NCBI RefSeq assembly: GCF_036194065.1
Contig: NZ_CP108095.1
Span: forward strand, 7,130,001 to 7,194,000
DNA from: Streptomyces sp. NBC_00239
Lineage (GTDB): Bacteria > Actinomycetota > Actinomycetes > Streptomycetales > Streptomycetaceae
DNA length: 64,000 nucleotides
Reading direction: 5' to 3'
The translations under genes were made by a program, and so were the position numbers. The notes beneath the pieces are model-generated. The model had not been told where the DNA came from. It searched no databases and worked only from the letters and a program-made list of their open reading frames with translations. Positions 52,358-60,880 of the stretch are shown here, in pieces. Each line of letters begins with the position of its first letter. The first letter of the stretch is position 1.

Positions 52358-54303
52358 GCCGACTCCTCGATTTCGGAAAGTGCCTTCACTTCGTCCAAGC
52401 CGTCCAAGCCGTTTACGGCGGCCAGGCCGTTGCTTCCATCCCGTCCGTCCACGACGTTCACCCCGACCACCGCGTCCGGGCCGGGCGTCCCGTCCAGTGC
52501 CGCCGCCCGCTGCTCCTCGTCGGTCTCGCGGGTCACCACGGCCCGGTAGCGCGGCTCGGTCGCCAGCAGCTCCCGGTGCCTGCCCACGGCCGCGGCGCGG
52601 CCCCCGTCCACGAGCACCACCCGCTCGGCCCGGTCCAGCAGCAGCGGCGACGAGGCCAGCACCACCGTGGTGCGGCCCTTGCGCAGCTCCGCGATCCCCG
52701 CCGCGATCCGCGCCTCGGTGTGCGAGTCGACCGCCGAGGTCGGCTCGTCCAGCACCAGCACCTCCGGATCGGTGACCAGGGACCTGGCCAGCGCGAGGCG
52801 CTGGCGCTGCCCGCCGGACAGCGACCGGCCGCGCTCGGTGATCCGCGCATCCATCGCGTCGGTCACCCCGTCCGGGGCGGACTGCAGCAGCGCGTCGAGC
52901 ACGTCGGCGCACTGCGCCGCCGCCAGCGCCCGCTCGGCAGCCACCAGCCCCGAGGCCGGTACGTCCAGCAGCTCGCGCAGGGTCCCCGACAGCAGCACCG
53001 GGTCCTTGTCCTGCACCAGGACGCACGTACGCGCCGTGTCCAGCGCCATCTCGTCCAGAGCCACCCCGCCCAGCAGCACGGACGGAGCGTCCGAGGCCTC
53101 GGCGGGATGGCCGCCCAGCCGCTCGGCGAGCCGCCCGGCCAGGTCAGGGTCCCCGCAGACCACCGCGGTGAACCGGCCCGCGGGCGCGAGCAGCCCGGTC
53201 TCCGGGTCGTACAGGTCCCCGCCCGGCTCCGGCGCGGCCACCGGCGCCACGGCCTCCACCGCCGCGCCCGTCACCTCCGGGTCCGCCTGCGCGGACGCGT
53301 CCGGCAGCGAACGGGTCAGCGACAGCACCCGTGCGGCCCGCTTGGCCGACGGACGGGAGAAGGAGTACGCCATCGCGATCTCCTCGAAGTGCCGCAGCGG
53401 GTACATCATCATCGCCACGGCGCTGAACACGGCGACCAGTTCACCCACGGTGATCCGCCCGTCCAGGGCCAGCGAGGCCCCGTGGGCGACCACCACGAGC
53501 ATCAGCAGACCCGGCAGCAACACCTGCACCGCCGAGATCACGGCCCACATCCGCGCACTGCGCACGGCCGCCCGGCGCACCTCCTGCGAGGCCTCCCGGT
53601 AGCGGCCCAGGAACAGTTCCTCGCCGCCGATGCCGCGCAGCACCCGCAGGCCCGCCACCGTGTCCGAGGCCAGCTCGGTGGCCTTGCCCGCCTTCTCGCG
53701 CTGGACGTCCGCCCGTTTGGTGGCGACCGGCAGCAGCGGCAGCACCGCCAGCGCGAGCACCGGCACGCCGACCGCCACGACCCAGCCCAGGGCGGGCGCG
53801 TACACGAGCAGCCCGATGCAGACCGCGACGACGGCCAGGGCCGCCGCCAGGAAGCGCGAGACGGACTCGACGAACCAGCCGATCTTCTCGACGTCGCCCG
53901 TCGAGACGGCGACCACCTCGCCGGCGGCGACCCGTCGGGTCAGCGCAGCGCCCAGCTCGGCCGTCCTGCGGGACAGCAATTGCTGGACCCGGGCGGCCGC
54001 GGTGATCCAGTTGGTGACCGCGGTGCGGTGCAGCATGGTGTCACCGAGCGAGATCGCGATGCCCAGCAGCACGATGAGCCCGCCGACGAAGACCAGCCGG
54101 CCGCCGTCGCGGTCGACGACCGCCTCGACGCCGAGCCCGACCGCGAACGGCAGCCCGGCGACGCCGAAGTGGTGCAGCAGCCCCCAGGCCAGACTCCGGC
54201 ACTGCCCACCGAGCTGGTTGCGGCCCAGCCACCACAGGAACCGGGGGCCGGAGCGGGCGTCCGGTACCCCTGGATCCGGATACGGAAGATCGCTGATCTG
54301 CAT
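52354..54303 (-). CDS. ABC exporter half-transporter with degenerate Walker A and H-loop
   Basis: 649 aa from the ATG at 54303 (MQISDLPYPDPGVPDARSGP); an ATG at 54405 would add 34 residues. Six-helix transmembrane domain ~25-320. In the nucleotide-binding domain the P-loop reads AVVCGDPDLAGRLAERLGG (~384), lacking the GxGKS core, and the H-loop position reads VVLASSPLLLD instead of AHR. The signature SLSGGQRQRLALARS (~496) and Walker B VLVLDEPTSAVD are intact. A C-terminal tail of ~70 residues is Gly/Asp/Asn-rich (VNVVDGRDGSNGLAAVNGLDG). Forms a heterodimer with the next gene, with one consensus ATP site. Confidence 0.93.
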   Translation of the reverse strand: MQISDLPYPDPGVPDARSGPRFLWWLGRNQLGGQCRSLAWGLLHHFGVAGLPFAVGLGVEAVVDRDGGRLVFVGGLIVLLGIAISLGDTMLHRTAVTNWITAAARVQQLLSRRTAELGAALTRRVAAGEVVAVSTGDVEKIGWFVESVSRFLAAALAVVAVCIGLLVYAPALGWVVAVGVPVLALAVLPLLPVATKRADVQREKAGKATELASDTVAGLRVLRGIGGEELFLGRYREASQEVRRAAVRSARMWAVISAVQVLLPGLLMLVVVAHGASLALDGRITVGELVAVFSAVAMMMYPLRHFEEIAMAYSFSRPSAKRAARVLSLTRSLPDASAQADPEVTGAAVEAVAPVAAPEPGGDLYDPETGLLAPAGRFTAVVCGDPDLAGRLAERLGGHPAEASDAPSVLLGGVALDEMALDTARTCVLVQDKDPVLLSGTLRELLDVPASGLVAAERALAAAQCADVLDALLQSAPDGVTDAMDARITERGRSLSGGQRQRLALARSLVTDPEVLVLDEPTSAVDSHTEARIAAGIAELRKGRTTVVLASSPLLLDRAERVVLVDGGRAAAVGRHRELLATEPRYRAVVTRETDEEQRAAALDGTPGPDAVVGVNVVDGRDGSNGLAAVNGLDGLDEVKALSEIEESA

Positions 54304-54472
54304 GACGCCCCATGGCTCGGTGAATGGTTCAAACCGTGCAAGGTTCGCCTTCCGGATCGATCCGGTGCAATCGATTTTCCGCGGGGACAGGCGCTTTCCG
54401 GCCACTGCCCGCCGCCCCTCGCCGCATCCGGCCGCACCACCCGCAAGGGCCCGCCGTACCGGCCGCCGGGGC

Positions 54473-57409
54473 TCAGGGCCGGGTGGCCAGCTCCAGTTCG
54501 AGCAGGACCGAGTGGTAGCTGCGCCCGGTCGCCCGGTCCATGCCCACCTCGCACATCCGGTTGGCCGACAGGTGCACGTCGTACGGACGGGACGTCACCT
54601 CCGCGGCCTCCCGCGCCGTCGCCGATGCCGTCAGCTCCGGGTGCAGCATGCCGCGGTCGCCGGCGAAGGCGCAGCAGCCGGCGTCGTCCGGCACCACCAC
54701 CTCGTCCGCGCACGCCCGGGCGACCGCATGCAACTGCCCCTCGGTGCCGAGGTGGTGCATCGAACAGGTGGGGTGCAGGACGGCCGAGCCGACCGTGCGC
54801 AGCACCTCCAGCCGCGGGAGCAGCTCCTGCGCCGCCCACACCACCGAGTCCACGACGCGGAGTTCGGCGTGCAGGCCCCGGTTGCCGTCGGTGAGGTACG
54901 GCACCACCTCGCGCGCGATGCCGAGGGTGCACGAGGAGGCGTCCACCACCAGCGGCAGCCGCCCGCCCGCGGTCCAGCCCCAGGCGGCCTCGACGATCCG
55001 GTTGGCCATCACCCGGTTCCCGACCTCGTACCCCTTGGAGTGCCAGATGGTCGCGCAGCAGGTTCCGGTCACGTCCGACGGGATCCACACCGGTCGCCCG
55101 GCGCGCCGGGATACCGCCACGACCGCCTCGGGCAGGGAGGGTCCGTCAGCGTCGCGCGAGCCGCCGAAGACGCGGTTGACGCAGGCCGGGTAGTAGACGG
55201 CGGCCGCGCCCACCCGCTCGGTGGCCGGGAGCGCACGGGCCGCCGCCGCGGGGATCTCGGGGAGCCACTGGGGCAGCAGGTCCGGGCGCACCGCCTTGCG
55301 GGCGGCGGCCGTGGCGGCGCGCAGCGGGGCGTCGCCGATCCGTCCGGTGATCTCGTCCGCGGCGGCGACCGCGAGGCGCGCCGAGAGCTCGACGGCCTTG
55401 AAGTTCCGCGCGGCCAGGGCGGCGGCCCGTTCCTCGCGGGGGCCGTGCCGGAGGTGACGGAAGTCCTTCATCAGCGCGCCCGTGTCGATGCCGACGGGGC
55501 AGGCCAGCTTGCAGGTGGAGTCGGCGGCGCAGGTGTCGACGGCGTCGTACCCGTACGCCTCCAGGAGGCCGTCGAGGACCGCCGAGCCGGGCTGCTGGCG
55601 CATCATCTCGCGGCGCAGCGCGATGCGCTGGCGCGGCGTGGTGGTCAGATCGCCGCTCGGGCAGGTCGGTTCGCAGAATCCGCACTCGATGCAGGGGTCG
55701 CCGACCGCCTCGATCCGCGGGATGGTCTTCAGGCCGCGCAGGTGGGCCTGCGGGTCGCGGTCCAGCACGATCCGCGGGGCCAGCACCCCGTCCGGGTCGA
55801 TGATCTGCTTGGTGCGCCACATGAGTTCGGTGGCCCGCGGCCCCCACTCCAGCTCCAGGAACGGCGCGATATTGCGGCCGGTGGCGTGTTCGGCCTTCAG
55901 CGAGCCGTCGAACCGCTCCACCGTCAGCCGGCAGAAGGCGTCCATGAACGCGGCGTAGCGCGCCACGTCGGAGGGTTTCGCGGCGTCGAAGGCGAGGAGG
56001 AAGTGCAGGTTGCCGTGGGCCGCGTGGCCGGCCACGGCGGCGTCGAAGCCGTGCTCGGCCTGGAGTTCCAGCAGCGCCCCGCAGGCCTCGGCGAGCCGGG
56101 CGGGCGGCACGGCGAAGTCCTCGGTGATCAGGGTCGTCCCCGAGGCGCGGGCGCCGCCGACGGCCGTCACGAACGCCTTGCGGGCCTTCCAGTATCCGGC
56201 GACGGTGTGCGGATCCCGGGTGAAGGTGTTGGTCACCGACGGCACGGGGGCGACCAGCTCCAGGCCGGCCGTGAGCGCGGCGGCCCGCTCCTCGTACGCC
56301 GCCCGCGCGGCTTCGTCCGGCGCCCGGAACTCGACCAGCAGGGCGGTGGTGTCCTTGGGCAGCGCGGCCCAGTCCGCGGGGACGCCCGCGACGCTGACGG
56401 AGGCGCGCAGGGTGTTGCCGTCCATCAGTTCCACGGCGAGCGCGCCCGCCTCGGTGAACAGCGGCACCGCGGCGGCCGCCGCGGGCAGCGAGGGGAAGAA
56501 GAGCAGGCCGCTGGTGACCAGCCGGTCCAGCGGCAGGGTGTCGAAGACGACCTCGGAGATGAAGCCGAGGGTGCCCTCGGAGCCGACCATCAGGCCGCGC
56601 AGGATCTCGACCGGCGTGACCCCGTCGAGGTAGGCGTCGAGCCGGTAGCCGTTGGTGTTCTTGATCTCGTACTTCGCCCGGATCCGGGCGGTGAGCGCGG
56701 GGTCCGCCTCGATCTCCCGCTTCACGGCGAGCAGCCCGGCGCACAGGGCGGGTTCGGCGCGGGCCAGTTCCTCGTCGGCGAGGGGGTCGGCGGTGTCGAC
56801 CACGGTGCCGCCCGGCAGCACGAAGGTGAGGGAGGACACGGTGCGGTACGCGTTCCTCGTGGTGCCCGCCGTCATGCCCGACGCGTTGTTGGCGACGACC
56901 CCGCCGATGGTGCAGGCGATCGCGCTGGCCGGGTCCGGGCCGAGCGCCCTGCCGTACCGGGCGAGCGCGGCGTTCGCCCGCAGGACCGTCGTGCCGGGCC
57001 GGATCCGGGCCCGCAGCCCGTCCTCCTCGACCTCGACGCCGGCCCAGTGGCGGCGGACGTCCACGAGGATGTCCTCGCCCTGGGCCTGTCCGTTGAGCGA
57101 GGTGCCGGCGGCCCGGAAGACGACCTCCCGCTGCCGTCCGTGCGCGTACGACAGGACCGCGGAGACGTCGTCGAGGTCCTCGGCGACCACGACCACCTGC
57201 GGGACGAACCGGTACGGGGAGGCGTCGGTGGCGTAGCGCACCAGGTCGGAGACCTTCCCGAGCACCTTCTCCGGACCGAGCAGCTCGGCGAGGTCGGCGC
57301 GCAGCGCCTCCGGGGTGCCCTGGGCGCGGTGTTCGGGCACCCGGTCGGGCGAGGGGCCGGCCACGGAATGCGGGCGCAGAGCGCCGGGCTTCGGCTCCAG
57401 CAGCGGCAT
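54473..57409 (-). CDS. Fused FAD/Fe-S oxidoreductase (D-lactate/glycolate dehydrogenase-like)
   Basis: 978 aa. The N-terminal FAD-binding domain (VAO/PCMH type, ~60-260) shows FRAAGTSLNGQAQGEDILVD and ACTIGGVVANNASGM; an FAD-oxidase C-terminal domain follows (~290-530, VAGHAAHGNLHFLL, KAEHATGRNIAPFLE). Next come two 4Fe-4S motifs, CIECGFCEPTCPSG (~578) and CAADSTCKLACPVG (~626), and two cysteine-rich CCG-type segments with TGTCCATIWHSKG and LHPTCSMHHLG/DDAGCCAFAGDRG. This is the one-chain equivalent of GlcD-GlcF or D-LDH (Dld-II), passing electrons from a 2-hydroxy acid to quinone. A MarR regulator gene sits 18 bp upstream on the same strand. Confidence 0.93.
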   Translation of the reverse strand: MPLLEPKPGALRPHSVAGPSPDRVPEHRAQGTPEALRADLAELLGPEKVLGKVSDLVRYATDASPYRFVPQVVVVAEDLDDVSAVLSYAHGRQREVVFRAAGTSLNGQAQGEDILVDVRRHWAGVEVEEDGLRARIRPGTTVLRANAALARYGRALGPDPASAIACTIGGVVANNASGMTAGTTRNAYRTVSSLTFVLPGGTVVDTADPLADEELARAEPALCAGLLAVKREIEADPALTARIRAKYEIKNTNGYRLDAYLDGVTPVEILRGLMVGSEGTLGFISEVVFDTLPLDRLVTSGLLFFPSLPAAAAAVPLFTEAGALAVELMDGNTLRASVSVAGVPADWAALPKDTTALLVEFRAPDEAARAAYEERAAALTAGLELVAPVPSVTNTFTRDPHTVAGYWKARKAFVTAVGGARASGTTLITEDFAVPPARLAEACGALLELQAEHGFDAAVAGHAAHGNLHFLLAFDAAKPSDVARYAAFMDAFCRLTVERFDGSLKAEHATGRNIAPFLELEWGPRATELMWRTKQIIDPDGVLAPRIVLDRDPQAHLRGLKTIPRIEAVGDPCIECGFCEPTCPSGDLTTTPRQRIALRREMMRQQPGSAVLDGLLEAYGYDAVDTCAADSTCKLACPVGIDTGALMKDFRHLRHGPREERAAALAARNFKAVELSARLAVAAADEITGRIGDAPLRAATAAARKAVRPDLLPQWLPEIPAAAARALPATERVGAAAVYYPACVNRVFGGSRDADGPSLPEAVVAVSRRAGRPVWIPSDVTGTCCATIWHSKGYEVGNRVMANRIVEAAWGWTAGGRLPLVVDASSCTLGIAREVVPYLTDGNRGLHAELRVVDSVVWAAQELLPRLEVLRTVGSAVLHPTCSMHHLGTEGQLHAVARACADEVVVPDDAGCCAFAGDRGMLHPELTASATAREAAEVTSRPYDVHLSANRMCEVGMDRATGRSYHSVLLELELATRP

Positions 57410-57427
57410 GGCGGGCCCCTCACCTTC

Positions 57428-57991
57428 TCAGCAGCGGACCTCGGGCCCCTCGGCCAGAGCGGTCAGCAGACCGCCGAGCACCTCGCGCTGGGCGGCGGTC
57501 AACGGAGCCAGGATCTCCTCTGCCGCCTCCCGGCGCGCGCTGCGCAACTGCCGCAGCGTGGCGCGGCCGGTGTCGGTGAGTTCGATGCGGACCACCCGCC
57601 GGCTGGCCGGATCGGGGGCGCGGCGCACACAGCCGGCCGCCTCCAGGCCGTCGACCAGGCTGGTGACCGCGCGCGGGACGACCTCCAGGCGGGCCGCGAG
57701 GTCGGCCATCCGCGGCGGCTGCTCGTAGTGCGCCACGGTCCGCAGCAGGCGGGACTGGGCGGGGGTGATGCCGATCGGCTCCAGCTGGCGCTTGTGTATG
57801 CGGTGGAGCCGGCGGGTCAGCCGCAGCAACTGCTCGGCCAGCAGCCCGTCGGCGTCGGCGGCCCTTCCCCCGGCGGGAGCGGCCGGGCCGGCCGGAGCGC
57901 CCGGGTCGGCCGGAGCCGTCGGCTCGGCCGGAGCGGCCGGTGAGGGTGCCGGGGGCGGCACGGAGGAGGCCGGGCTGGAGGCGGTGGTCAT
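57428..57991 (-). CDS. MarR family transcriptional regulator
   Basis: 187 aa. A Pro/Ala-rich N-terminal extension of ~48 residues precedes a standard MarR fold: LLRLTRRLHRIHKRQLEPIGITPAQSRLLRTVAHYEQPPRMADLAARLEVVPRAVTSLVDGLEAAGCVRRAPDPASRRVVRIELTDTGR is split across ~55-145, with the recognition helix at RAVTSLVDGLE and the wing DPASRRVVRIELT. Divergent from an ABC drug-type exporter; an operator-like inverted repeat lies between them, so it most likely represses the exporter and itself. The Pro/Ala tail is unusual for MarR proteins. Confidence 0.92.
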   Translation of the reverse strand: MTTASSPASSVPPPAPSPAAPAEPTAPADPGAPAGPAAPAGGRAADADGLLAEQLLRLTRRLHRIHKRQLEPIGITPAQSRLLRTVAHYEQPPRMADLAARLEVVPRAVTSLVDGLEAAGCVRRAPDPASRRVVRIELTDTGRATLRQLRSARREAAEEILAPLTAAQREVLGGLLTALAEGPEVRC

Positions 57992-58016
57992 ACCGGGAAC
58001 GATATCAGGATGCCGT

Positions 58017-58050
58017 TCATTGTGAAGGTAGGTAACAATGAGCTAAGCTC
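58017..58050. promoter_or_regulatory. MarR operator candidates overlapping the exporter promoter
   Basis: TCATTGT (58017-58023) and ACAATGA (58035-58041) form a perfect 7-bp inverted repeat with an 11-bp spacer; GAGCTAAGCTC (58040-58050) is a second palindrome. Both overlap a promoter-like pair TTGTGA (58020-58025) and TAAGCT (58044-58049), 18 bp apart, that would drive the exporter at 58099. The region is far richer in A and T than its surroundings. Confidence 0.55.
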
Positions 58051-58098
58051 ACTCTTGGCTTCCGTGTCAGCCTTGCCGTCACACCTCGGAGGAGGCGC

Positions 58099-59973
58099 AT
58101 GCGTCCCGAAGGACCAGACTGGACCCCGTCGTCCAAACCGCTCGACCCCGCCCGGCCCGCACCCGCGGAGCAGCCGCGCGAGCTGCGCCGGATCGTGCGG
58201 CTCTTCCGGCCCTACCGCGGCCGGCTCGCCGTGGTGGGCGTGCTCGTCGCCGCCTCCTCGCTGGTGGGCGTCGCCTCGCCGTTCCTGCTCAAGGAAATCC
58301 TCGACACCGCGATCCCCGAGGGGCGCACCGGCCTGCTCAGCCTGCTCGCGCTGGGCATGATCCTCACCGCGGTCGTCACCAGCGTCTTCGGCGTTCTGCA
58401 GACGCTGATCTCCACGACCGTGGGCCAGCGGGTCATGCACGACCTGAGGACCGCGGTCTACGCCCAGCTCCAGCGGATGCCGCTGGCCTTCTTCACGCGG
58501 ACCCGCACCGGTGAGGTGCAGTCCCGAATAGCCAACGACATCGGTGGCATGCAGGCCACCGTCACCTCCACCGCCACCTCCCTGGTCTCCAACCTCACCG
58601 CGGTGGTCGCGTCCGTCGTCGCCATGCTGGCCCTCGACTGGCGGCTGACCCTCGTCTCGCTGTTCCTGCTCCCCGTGTTCGTGTGGATCAGCCGTCGGGT
58701 CGGCCGCGAGCGCAAGAAGATCACCACGCAGCGGCAGAAGCAGATGGCGGCGATGGCCGCCACGGTCACCGAGTCGCTGTCCGTGAGCGGCATCCTGCTC
58801 GGCCGGACGATGGGCCGGGCCGACTCCCTGACCAGCTCCTTCGCCGAGGAGTCCGAGAAGCTGGTGGACCTGGAGGTCCGCTCCAGCATGGCCGGGCGCT
58901 GGCGGATGTCGACCATCGGCATCGTCATGGCCGCCATGCCCGCCCTGATCTACTGGGCCGCGGGCCTCGCCCTGCAGTCCGGCGCGCCCGCCCTCTCCGT
59001 GGGCACCCTCGTCGCCTTCGTCAGCCTCCAGCAGGGCCTGTTCCGGCCCGCCGTGAGCTTGCTGTCCACCGGCGTGCAGATACAGACCTCGCTCGCCCTG
59101 TTCGCCCGCATCTTCGAGTACCTCGACCTGCCGGTCGACATCACCGAGCGCCCCGACCCGGTACGGCTCGACCAGGCCAAGGGCGAGGTGCGCTTCGAGT
59201 CGGTGGACTTCGCGTACGAGCCGGCTGACGGCGCCGAGCGGCAGACCCTGTCCGGGATCGACCTCAGCGTCCCGGCCGGCGGCTCCCTCGCCGTGGTCGG
59301 CGCCACCGGGTCGGGCAAGAGCACCCTGAGCTACCTCGTGCCGCGGCTGTACGACGTGACGGGCGGCCGCGTCACCCTCGACGGGACCGACGTGCGCGAC
59401 CTGGACTTCGACTCGCTCGCGCGATCCGTGGGCGTGGTCTCCCAGGAGACGTACCTCTTCCACGCCTCCGTCGCGGACAACCTGCGCTTCGCCAAGCCGG
59501 ACGCCACCGACGAGGAGATAGCCCAGGCGGCCCGGGCCGCTCAGATCCACGACCACATCTCCTCGCTTCCCGACGGGTACGACACCCTCGTCGGCGAGCG
59601 CGGCTACCGCTTCTCCGGCGGCGAGAAGCAGCGGCTTGCCATCGCCCGGACCATCCTGCGCGACCCGCCCGTGCTGATCCTCGACGAGGCCACCAGCGCC
59701 CTGGACACCCGTACCGAGCAGGCCGTGCAGCAGGCCATCGACGCCCTCTCGGAGGGGCGCACCACCATCACCATCGCCCACCGGCTCTCCACCGTCCGGG
59801 ACGCCGACCAGATCGTGGTCCTGCACGCCGGCAGGATCGCCGAGCGCGGCACCCACGAGGAACTGCTGGAGGCCGACGGCAGGTATGCGGCCCTGGTCCG
59901 ACGGGACGGCGAACTCGTCCCCACGACCTCGGAGAGCACGCCCTCACTGCCCCGTAAACGTGTGATCGTATGA
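58099..59973 (+). CDS. ABC multidrug-type exporter, half-transporter
   Basis: 624 aa. After a cytoplasmic Pro-rich start, a six-helix transmembrane domain (~50-340) and a complete nucleotide-binding domain: Walker A GATGSGKSTLSY, signature RFSGGEKQRLAIAR, Walker B VLILDEATSALD, H-loop TIAHRLST. All catalytic motifs are consensus, so it can work as a homodimer, unlike the pair at 50576-54303. The ELRRIVRLFRPYRGRL start and TRTGEVQSRIANDIGG intracellular loop are typical of lipid/drug exporters. Likely repressed by the divergent MarR protein. Substrate unknown. Confidence 0.94.
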   Translation: MRPEGPDWTPSSKPLDPARPAPAEQPRELRRIVRLFRPYRGRLAVVGVLVAASSLVGVASPFLLKEILDTAIPEGRTGLLSLLALGMILTAVVTSVFGVLQTLISTTVGQRVMHDLRTAVYAQLQRMPLAFFTRTRTGEVQSRIANDIGGMQATVTSTATSLVSNLTAVVASVVAMLALDWRLTLVSLFLLPVFVWISRRVGRERKKITTQRQKQMAAMAATVTESLSVSGILLGRTMGRADSLTSSFAEESEKLVDLEVRSSMAGRWRMSTIGIVMAAMPALIYWAAGLALQSGAPALSVGTLVAFVSLQQGLFRPAVSLLSTGVQIQTSLALFARIFEYLDLPVDITERPDPVRLDQAKGEVRFESVDFAYEPADGAERQTLSGIDLSVPAGGSLAVVGATGSGKSTLSYLVPRLYDVTGGRVTLDGTDVRDLDFDSLARSVGVVSQETYLFHASVADNLRFAKPDATDEEIAQAARAAQIHDHISSLPDGYDTLVGERGYRFSGGEKQRLAIARTILRDPPVLILDEATSALDTRTEQAVQQAIDALSEGRTTITIAHRLSTVRDADQIVVLHAGRIAERGTHEELLEADGRYAALVRRDGELVPTTSESTPSLPRKRVIV

Positions 59974-60029
59974 TCGGCACGCCGTCGGGATGCGCCAGAA
60001 TGTCCCTGATGTCGGGCTAGCGTGCCCGC

Positions 60030-60872
60030 ATGCGCGATGAGTACCGCCCCCGGAGCGGCCGCACCACACTCACCCGCCGAGGACGGCTCGCCCTGTTCCT
60101 CGGCGCGCTGCTCGCCCTCGCCGCCGCCGTGGTCCTGCTGCCGACGCTGCTGCCCGAAGAGAAGCCGGAGCAGCCGCGGCACCTGCTCATCCCGGAAGGC
60201 TGGCGGGCCGCACAGGTCTACGCCGCACTCGACCGCGAGCTGAAGCTCCCGCCGGGCTCCGCGAAGGCCGCCTCCGCGAGCGCCGGTCTCGCCCTGCCCG
60301 CCGAAGCCAAGGGCAATCCCGAGGGCTACCTCTTCCCGGCGACCTACCCGGTCACCTCCAAGAGCACGGCCGGAGGACTGCTCGCGTACATGGTGGACAC
60401 CGCGAACCGGAAGCTGCGGGCCGGGAGCATCGCCGACGGCGCCCGGCAGCACGGCATGACCCCCTACCAGACCGCCACCCTCGCCAGCATCGTCCAGGCC
60501 GAGGCGGAGACCCCCGCGGACATGGGGAAGGTGGCCCGGGTGGTGTACAACCGGCTGGCCCGCTCGATGCCGCTCCAGATGGACTCCACGCTCCACTACG
60601 CCCTCGACCGGCGGACGGTGGACACCAGCCTGGCCGAGACCCGGGTCGACAGCCCGTTCAACACGTACGTGCGACAGGGCCTGCCGCCCACGCCCATCGA
60701 CAGCCCGGGAGCCGACGCCCTGCGCGCGGCGGTGGCCCCGACCCCCGGGAACTGGCTGTTCTTCGTCACGGTCAAGCGCGGCGACACCCGCTTCTCCGCC
60801 ACGTACGAGGAGCACAAGCGGCACGTCGCCGAGTTCAACCGGCTGCGCGCGGCAGCCGCCAAGTCCGCCTGA
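60030..60872 (+). CDS. mltG: Stand-alone MltG-like endolytic transglycosylase
   Basis: 280 aa, one N-terminal membrane anchor (~20-40), then a short LysM-like IPEGWRAAQVYAAL and the YceG/MltG catalytic domain: NPEGYLFPATYPV, TLASIVQAEAETPADMGKVARVVYNRL (split; the conserved glutamate is in QAEA), PLQMDSTLHYAL, SPFNTYVRQGLPPTPIDSPG and FFVTVKRGDTRFSATYEEH. It cuts nascent peptidoglycan strands at the membrane. At 280 aa it is shorter than housekeeping MltG proteins and is not next to ruvX/aroE-type genes. A -10-like TAGCGT ends 6 bp before the ATG, suggesting a leaderless message. Confidence 0.92.
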   Translation: MRDEYRPRSGRTTLTRRGRLALFLGALLALAAAVVLLPTLLPEEKPEQPRHLLIPEGWRAAQVYAALDRELKLPPGSAKAASASAGLALPAEAKGNPEGYLFPATYPVTSKSTAGGLLAYMVDTANRKLRAGSIADGARQHGMTPYQTATLASIVQAEAETPADMGKVARVVYNRLARSMPLQMDSTLHYALDRRTVDTSLAETRVDSPFNTYVRQGLPPTPIDSPGADALRAAVAPTPGNWLFFVTVKRGDTRFSATYEEHKRHVAEFNRLRAAAAKSA

Positions 60873-60880
60873 CCGGAACG

